A stretch of DNA of 6,124 nt from Nitrososphaerota archaeon (GTDB lineage Archaea; Thermoproteota; Nitrososphaeria; Nitrososphaerales; JAPUIC01): contig JAPUIC010000043.1 in NCBI GenBank assembly GCA_027297425.1, forward strand, positions 1 to 6,124, read 5' to 3'. Numbering within the stretch: position 1 is the stretch's first letter; every line of letters begins with the position of its first letter. Under the pieces are notes generated by a model. That model made no database searches, was not told the DNA's origin, and saw nothing but the letters and a program-made list of their open reading frames with translations. Both the position numbers and the translations under genes were made by a program. Below, one piece after another: positions 1 through 4,910 of this stretch.

Positions 1-581
1 ACACTAGCCCCGGATAATCCTCCGATTTTTCTAGAGAGAAGGAGGTCAAATTGGGTTAACTTATCATCGGTTATTACGATAACCCGCTCCTCTAGAAGTT
101 GCCCAGTATTTTCGAAACTGAGTTTTGCCAGCGATAAGGTCCGTTCATTGTGTAAGACAGTACCTTCTGCTAGGATACTCAGGGTGTAGTTATTAGATAC
201 TTTACCCACCAGGGTTAGCTCTGCAACTCCTTGTAGCGGTATGAAAGATATGTGAGCTCGTCCTGGTTGCCAACTTGTTGTGTTAATTCCCCCATAATCA
301 CTGGAGAGACTCCAATATCGGTCTTCACTCTTCAATAGTTTAGTTTCTAGAAGTAACGTCGTGTCCGGTTGACTCACTTGGACGGTAATGGTCATCGATA
401 TTCGATAGGTCCCACCCGCGACTAATGTCTTATCTGTCCAATCTACGCCATTTAGGTCAACTACCCTCCAGGATGAAATGTGTGGCAAACTCGAGGGTTG
501 TGCTTGACTTTGCAGACTCCCACTACTTAGGGTGTAAACGGTGAGAAGGAAGACTATGAGTATAAGGCCTTGATATTTCAT
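1..581 (-). CDS. secreted or surface protein, N-terminal part (3' end beyond window)
   Basis: An open frame begins with ATG at 581 and runs without a stop to the left edge, giving 193 complete codons. The first residues (MKYQGLILIVFLLTVYTLSS) form a classic signal peptide: Lys2, a hydrophobic core at about 5-18, and a plausible cleavage site after Ala27 (Ser-Gln-Ala). The rest alternates polar and hydrophobic residues in beta-strand fashion, has Trp-rich patches, no cysteine, and two N-x-S/T sequons (N100, N131), as expected for an exported archaeal beta-sandwich protein. An AAGGGG at 594-589, 7 nt before the ATG, is a reasonable ribosome binding site. It lies 53 bp downstream of the zinc-ribbon coiled-coil gene on the same strand, so it may be co-transcribed or have its own promoter. 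The family is not recognised. Whether the missing C-terminus carries a membrane anchor or a zinc ribbon like its neighbours cannot be seen. The gene is solid; the function is unknown. Confidence 0.85.
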   Translation of the reverse strand, partial: MKYQGLILIVFLLTVYTLSSGSLQSQAQPSSLPHISSWRVVDLNGVDWTDKTLVAGGTYRISMTITVQVSQPDTTLLLETKLLKSEDRYWSLSSDYGGINTTSWQPGRAHISFIPLQGVAELTLVGKVSNNYTLSILAEGTVLHNERTLSLAKLSFENTGQLLEERVIVITDDKLTQFDLLLSRKIGGLSGAS

Positions 582-607
582 CAAAGTTCCCCTTGTTCGT
601 GCCCGAT

Positions 608-630
608 AGATATTAATTATTTTTGTCTTC
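608..630 (-). promoter_or_regulatory. possible archaeal TATA/BRE promoter for the secreted-protein gene
   Basis: The 53-bp gap between the coiled-coil gene and the secreted-protein gene reads, on the minus strand, as a purine-rich GAAGACAAAAA followed by AATAATTAATAT. This resembles an archaeal BRE next to a TATA box. The AT-rich core is centred near 616. Initiation about 25 bp downstream would give a short leader containing the AAGGGG ribosome binding site. It is the only non-coding stretch of any size in the window. No U-tract terminator for the upstream gene is visible, so read-through is equally possible. The call rests on composition and spacing only. Confidence 0.35.
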
Positions 631-634
631 AACT

Positions 635-1180
635 CTAAACCCTCTCTTTTGATTCATAAGCAGATCTTGAGAGAGTATTTCTAGCTGATTCGTTGAATAT
701 TCTCAGGAACTCCATTAGCATATCCACATCTGTGCTAAGTCGTTGTTGATCTCTTCTTATCTCCTCCAACATTTCGTTATTATCCCGAATTATCTTGTGC
801 ATCTTCTCGACAGAGTCCTTTATCATCCCGATTTCCGGGTCAAATCTCCGCGTCTGAGGAGTTTGCACTGCTTCCGACCTAAGCTGCTCTCTTGCAGGAG
901 CCCGAAGGGACGGTCGAACAGGGTTCGATCTAGGTTGTTGCACTCCCGGTCTTTGAGGCATGCTCGAGATCTGCGGTTGTTGCGGTCTAGCATCAACTGT
1001 TCTAGGTGATACCTCTTTGGGAACCTTGATCACTGCCTCTGTTAATTGAATACCGCAATCCTGACAAAAATTTAGGTCTAATGGGAAACTCTTGCCGCAA
1101 GACTGACACACCTTGGTTCCCCTTTCGACAACATCTGGTTTTTTTCCTAGGCTGACGATCTTCTTTAGAGGGTTTTTCAT
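635..1180 (-). CDS. small zinc-ribbon protein with Pro/Gln/Arg-rich linker and C-terminal coiled coil
   Basis: This is a soluble 181-residue protein in three parts. A basic N-terminus (residues 1-24, Lys-rich) precedes a zinc ribbon with ligands C25, C28, C39 and C42 (CQSCG ... FCQDCG). Residues about 54-112 form a disordered linker rich in Pro, Gln and Arg. Residues about 114-165 are helical with heptad-like hydrophobic spacing (I, V, M, I, M, L, I ...), predicted to form a coiled coil. The four zinc ligands are the only cysteines. There is no signal peptide or membrane segment. The ATG overlaps the stop of the tubulin-like gene as ATGA, with an AAAGGG at 1194-1189 eight nt upstream, so translation is probably coupled. 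The architecture suggests an oligomeric adaptor, perhaps of the GTPase encoded just upstream, by loose analogy with coiled-coil FtsZ partners. That role is inference. No known family is recognised. Confidence 0.88.
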   Translation of the reverse strand: MKNPLKKIVSLGKKPDVVERGTKVCQSCGKSFPLDLNFCQDCGIQLTEAVIKVPKEVSPRTVDARPQQPQISSMPQRPGVQQPRSNPVRPSLRAPAREQLRSEAVQTPQTRRFDPEIGMIKDSVEKMHKIIRDNNEMLEEIRRDQQRLSTDVDMLMEFLRIFNESARNTLSRSAYESKERV

Positions 1181-2493
1181 GAGGCCGACCCTTTACTGAT
1201 TAACTGGCCCTTCCTAACCTTTTCTACGTGGTCAAGATACTCCTGCATGTTAACCTCTAACACCCCAAGCTCCTCCTTAGAGGGCGAAGAGAGATCTTTA
1301 TACGCCGACCGGCGCCGTGAATCAGTAAGCGAGGAAGCAACAGTTCTATACCCCTCAATGAGCTTTCTTAATATCCCATCCATCGTGCAACCACCCAGAA
1401 GTACAAGAGCATCGACTTTATCTCCGTTTTTTTCAACATAAGTTATCGAATAATCCCCTCCTAACTCCTCTGGGAACACTTTCTTTCGCCATTTATAAAT
1501 CGATTTTGTTATTGCTTCCGGGCTATTCTCTTTTTTCAAGTATTTAGGCACTCTAAGGAAGATATGTGTGTAAAGAGCGCTACTAGGATCGATCTCCGCC
1601 AACGGTCGAAGTAATGCACTGTCTAAGACGGATTCAAGATCCTGATAGATTCGAAGGCTGTGGTTTAAGGCAAGACATGGAACGAAATGGATAACACCGG
1701 TTGACCTAGTGGTCAGGACTAGATCGGCCGGTTCTAGCCATCTATAAATCTCGCCTGACCCCGGACTACTAGTCATATCGAGAATACTTGCTACAGTCCT
1801 GTCGATTGTCATCTCTTTTCCTTCGTTGTCTACATCGCCATGTGACATCAGGTTCTCTTTCCCTATGAGAATAATCATGTCTGGCCTTGATTTTCCTCGA
1901 TACTCGATCAGCCGGGAGAGTCCGCAGTAAGCGTTGAAACGAAATACATCCGGTTCATCCACTGCTGGTAAAAGCGCAGTAACCGTTTTTACAGGGATGG
2001 CCTCAGCATATCTATCGATCAGCTCTAGAACGGGAGGTGGTACACCAGAACCTGTACCTCCCGAAATAGCAGATATTACCATTACCATGTCCGAAGACGT
2101 TACGCCAGCCTTTTCCAATTGATCCAAAATTGACTCTTCTTCCAGGAAAGCAGATTCTCCGGAAACCCAACTCCGCTTTACCTTTCGAGCACGTTCTCCA
2201 AATTTAACATATGTAATAATGTCGGAGGTATCTGAAGGCTCGTCGACCTCGTCACTAGCCGCGTTAAGACCCAGAAATCCAGTAGAGGTTGAATTGGTCT
2301 CGAGTTTACTATAACCTTCCGCTATGGAAGTTAGAATATTGATACCGGTTCCACCCACACCCACAAAAGTTACCTGCTTCTTGGGGAGTTCGACTATTTC
2401 CTCAACCTTACCGCCGCAGACGCCACAGAATTTTGCTTCCAATGGATTAGGGTGTCCATTAACGCAGTTAATGGTGCCTGGACTCCCTGCCAT
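1177..2493 (-). CDS. FtsZ/tubulin-like GTPase with N-terminal zinc ribbon
   Basis: This 438-residue protein is predicted to bind GTP and polymerise like FtsZ or tubulin. Residues 10-26 form a zinc ribbon (C10, H14, C23, C26; pattern C-x3-H-x8-CxxC). The GTPase domain follows: a beta strand and T1 loop GVGGTGIN (45-52), a T2-like LNAASDE (76-82), and the tubulin signature loop SGGTGSG (144-150). The T7 synergy loop is best placed at WLEPADL (252-258), where FtsZ has NxDxxD. Residues about 290-370 match the layout of the FtsZ C-terminal domain, with strand FLRVP near 312 and LVLLGG near 363. The T3 loop GxGAG of FtsZ is not evident. The C-terminus is basic and carries no clear FtsZ-type binding peptide. 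ATG at 2493 lies 5 bp after the upstream stop. The gene overlaps the coiled-coil gene by 4 bp. It is too divergent to call ftsZ or cetZ; it fits better with the divergent tubulin-like families (Tubulin_2, FtsZ-like) thought to act in membrane remodelling. Superfamily assignment is strong, subfamily uncertain. Confidence 0.9.
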   Translation of the reverse strand: MAGSPGTINCVNGHPNPLEAKFCGVCGGKVEEIVELPKKQVTFVGVGGTGINILTSIAEGYSKLETNSTSTGFLGLNAASDEVDEPSDTSDIITYVKFGERARKVKRSWVSGESAFLEEESILDQLEKAGVTSSDMVMVISAISGGTGSGVPPPVLELIDRYAEAIPVKTVTALLPAVDEPDVFRFNAYCGLSRLIEYRGKSRPDMIILIGKENLMSHGDVDNEGKEMTIDRTVASILDMTSSPGSGEIYRWLEPADLVLTTRSTGVIHFVPCLALNHSLRIYQDLESVLDSALLRPLAEIDPSSALYTHIFLRVPKYLKKENSPEAITKSIYKWRKKVFPEELGGDYSITYVEKNGDKVDALVLLGGCTMDGILRKLIEGYRTVASSLTDSRRRSAYKDLSSPSKEELGVLEVNMQEYLDHVEKVRKGQLISKGSAS

Positions 2494-2498
2494 CCTCG

Positions 2499-4910
2499 CT
2501 ACTTTGCCTCCTTCTTCTTAGAAATTCCAGCTTGTTTCTGTACCAATAACTCCCCGTCTCGTTCCAGGTCAAAACCCTTGTTTTTTAGTTGGAATAATCT
2601 AAGGAATTTTGTCTGAGAGTCGAAAGGAAGATCGGCGCTCTTAACTTTTCCATCTCTGCCAAAGACTCTAGATATTATAGCATCAGCTGTTGGGTAATTG
2701 CTAACGAATTCTACTGCAGTAAGATATTCGTCTAATACGTCTAAGATGGATTTTAGATCTGAAGTAGCTATCTTTACTGTTTCTAGAAACTCTATACCTG
2801 AGACATCGGATTCAAGGTCCGTGATCATCTTCTCTGCTACTGGATATATATGAGCCCGTCGTCCCCAATCGAAAGCTTTTGGAACAGTATGGTCCAATTT
2901 CTTCTCTACTTGATGTAACCGTTCCACCAAAATTGAAACCATTTCGGTTAGGCTTCCCGCAATAAGGTCGCGCATTTGGGCGATTTCCGTGGCATCCATT
3001 ATTGTCTCGCGTATAGTTACATTGTCCTTCTTTGACGCCAAGTGACTGATTATTGACAACTCTTTTTCGTATTCGGGCTGACCATACTCGTCCGCTAATT
3101 GCAAGATCTTCGTCTGCAGAACCGGCTGCAATTCTTCAGTAGCCGATAGAATTTTGCCTAATAGGTCTACGCTCGTCTTTCCAAACCTTTTGTTCATGAG
3201 TTGTAATGATTCTACACACGCATCGAGTGCCGCTTTGGGGTTCCCTTGTTTGATGAAGTTTCTCGATATCTCTAGGGATGCTATCGTATAGTTCGGATCA
3301 AATTGCGACTGGATGGTCTGGAGTGCCTTTCCCGTATTATCAACAATTTTTTCAACATATACGCGCATAGCATCGAGTAAGCCGATGTGAGCTTGCAGGA
3401 TGCCTTCATTGTCTAGAGTAGTTATGGTTTCCTCGGTAAGGGGCGAAAGTGCTTCGGGAGGCTCTATTCCCACACTTTGACCGAGTTTTGAGGCGTCCTG
3501 GTACTGTTCAACGGCAACGTTATACTGATTTATTATTTCATATCTAGTATCTACCTGTTTATCCGCCAAATTTTGGGACAACGCTCTGAATCGCCGCAGC
3601 TTCAGATGAGCATCTTTACGACCCATATTCATGAAGGTTTCGAGGCCAGTCTCCACCTCATGCTGAATTTCGATTATCCTAGATTTTTGGTCGTGAAGAT
3701 TTAGGCTAACAACACGAGATTCGCCCCCCAAAATCATATCTAAAGTGTTATTCGATTCAGTTATTATTCTCGCCCCCATTTCCCTAATTGAAAACTGAAG
3801 AGCAACGAGACCCACTCTTCGGTCTATTAGATGGTAACCCATGAACAAAGAGAATCCCGCAGCCAGGCTAACCACGCTACCTAGTGCGAACTCTACGGAG
3901 CTGAGCGCTGTACTGTAGCCGAACGGTTTCTCGAGTGCACCTATCAGATAAAAAAACACGATAGACCCTATGAGGCCCGATGGTACGAATGGAAGGTTTT
4001 GAATGAAGGAGCCACCCTCTACTTTGGGGAGAATATTCTTCATCAGCCTCAATGATACAGTCGATATGGCGACTGCTGCGATAATCATCATAATGTATAC
4101 AGGGAGAACTAGGGTGGTTACGGAATATCCAATAATAACTTCTCGAACATCGGGTAGCGGGGTTGGGCTGTTTAACAACGGACCTATGAAACTATTAGCT
4201 GATACTAGAGCAGGTGCTTTTACGAAGGAGACAGCACTCAGACTGTATAATTCTGGCAATCCGCTCCTTGTTAGGTTTTGGGAACCAAACAAGGCTATGA
4301 TTGGTACTGCAACCGAAACATGAGATACAACTGATGCAACCTTGCCCAATACCCCAGCCGAAAGTAGACTAGCTATTAACAACGGGATGGCGAGATAATA
4401 GTATGGGGATACGAGAAGGAAACCGGAGGCTAGTCCCCCAAGAACAGCCAAGTAGTTCTTTGAGTCTTTACTAGATATCTCCAAGCCTAGTGCGAGTAAG
4501 ATGAACCAGAGAACAAAATAAAGTGCCCAGGGACCGCCAATGATAGTTCCAATCTGGTATGAAATGGGAAATCCGGCCATGATCGTTGTTCCAATGATCC
4601 CCCATCTCATAGATGCAAATGATAATCCGGCCCATAAACCAGCAAGTGTAGCAGCTAGTGCTAAGGGATAGAATGGGATAGCAGTATACAAGACCAAAGC
4701 TGAGAGGCCTATTATAGATGCATTGAAGACTTTTCCATAGCTTACGGGTATGCCTGAAGTATCCCATGATAACTTCGATAGAATTGAACGCACACCTGTT
4801 TTAGAGGAAGTTCTGTCGATATGACTATCAGTCTCAGGGAGAGATGCACCACAAGATTGACAATAAGTACCTTCAGGTACTTCCTTGGAACATGTTCGAC
4901 ACTGGATCAA
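2499..4910 (-). CDS. polytopic membrane protein with N-terminal zinc ribbon and large helical cytosolic tail
   Basis: This 803-residue protein has a zinc ribbon at 4-20 (C4, C7, C17, C20), a polar linker, then about ten hydrophobic helices at roughly 61-80, 81-98, 104-121, 125-145, 153-170, 171-188, 190-209, 257-285, 305-325 and 337-360. Lys/Arg in the loops (R102, K148/K151, K190, R288/K291/K296, R364/R365) fit a topology with both termini inside. The long loop 210-256, with sequon N212, is then outside. Residues 365-803 are soluble and almost all helical, with a TPR-like stretch near 541-575 and a possible winged-helix-like fold at about 738-792. The tail ends in Lys-rich KKKEAK. Apart from the zinc ligands there is one cysteine (C565). 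The TTG start is forced: TGA lies in frame three codons upstream, and C4 follows at once. The start overlaps the preceding gene's stop. No transport motif is recognised; a membrane anchor or scaffold for the GTPase is an inference. Confidence 0.9.
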   Translation of the reverse strand: MIQCRTCSKEVPEGTYCQSCGASLPETDSHIDRTSSKTGVRSILSKLSWDTSGIPVSYGKVFNASIIGLSALVLYTAIPFYPLALAATLAGLWAGLSFASMRWGIIGTTIMAGFPISYQIGTIIGGPWALYFVLWFILLALGLEISSKDSKNYLAVLGGLASGFLLVSPYYYLAIPLLIASLLSAGVLGKVASVVSHVSVAVPIIALFGSQNLTRSGLPELYSLSAVSFVKAPALVSANSFIGPLLNSPTPLPDVREVIIGYSVTTLVLPVYIMMIIAAVAISTVSLRLMKNILPKVEGGSFIQNLPFVPSGLIGSIVFFYLIGALEKPFGYSTALSSVEFALGSVVSLAAGFSLFMGYHLIDRRVGLVALQFSIREMGARIITESNNTLDMILGGESRVVSLNLHDQKSRIIEIQHEVETGLETFMNMGRKDAHLKLRRFRALSQNLADKQVDTRYEIINQYNVAVEQYQDASKLGQSVGIEPPEALSPLTEETITTLDNEGILQAHIGLLDAMRVYVEKIVDNTGKALQTIQSQFDPNYTIASLEISRNFIKQGNPKAALDACVESLQLMNKRFGKTSVDLLGKILSATEELQPVLQTKILQLADEYGQPEYEKELSIISHLASKKDNVTIRETIMDATEIAQMRDLIAGSLTEMVSILVERLHQVEKKLDHTVPKAFDWGRRAHIYPVAEKMITDLESDVSGIEFLETVKIATSDLKSILDVLDEYLTAVEFVSNYPTADAIISRVFGRDGKVKSADLPFDSQTKFLRLFQLKNKGFDLERDGELLVQKQAGISKKKEAK
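2507..2513 (-). promoter_or_regulatory. ribosome binding site of the tubulin-like gene, unusually far from ATG
   Basis: AAGGAGG is the strongest Shine-Dalgarno match in the window. It lies inside the last codons of the membrane-protein gene, with 13 nt between it and the ATG at 2493. A GAGG abuts the ATG directly but is too close to work. No start codon lies between GGAGG and this ATG, and the first zinc ligand is residue 10, so the ATG stands despite the long spacing. Confidence 0.55.

Noticed and set aside
582..634. Transcription terminator after the coiled-coil gene
   Set aside because: No stem-loop and no U-tract in the minus-strand transcript; the T-run is on the plus strand and reads as A-rich in the mRNA.
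1177..2493. Calling this gene ftsZ or cetZ
   Set aside because: The T3 and T7 loops differ from canonical FtsZ, a zinc ribbon is fused at the N-terminus, and no FtsZ-type C-terminal peptide is seen; only the superfamily is safe.
4471..4767. A second minus-strand open frame of 98 codons inside the membrane-protein gene
   Set aside because: It is out of frame with a clear membrane-protein reading frame; its Trp/Cys/Tyr-rich translation is what a shifted hydrophobic gene gives, and it has no independent support.
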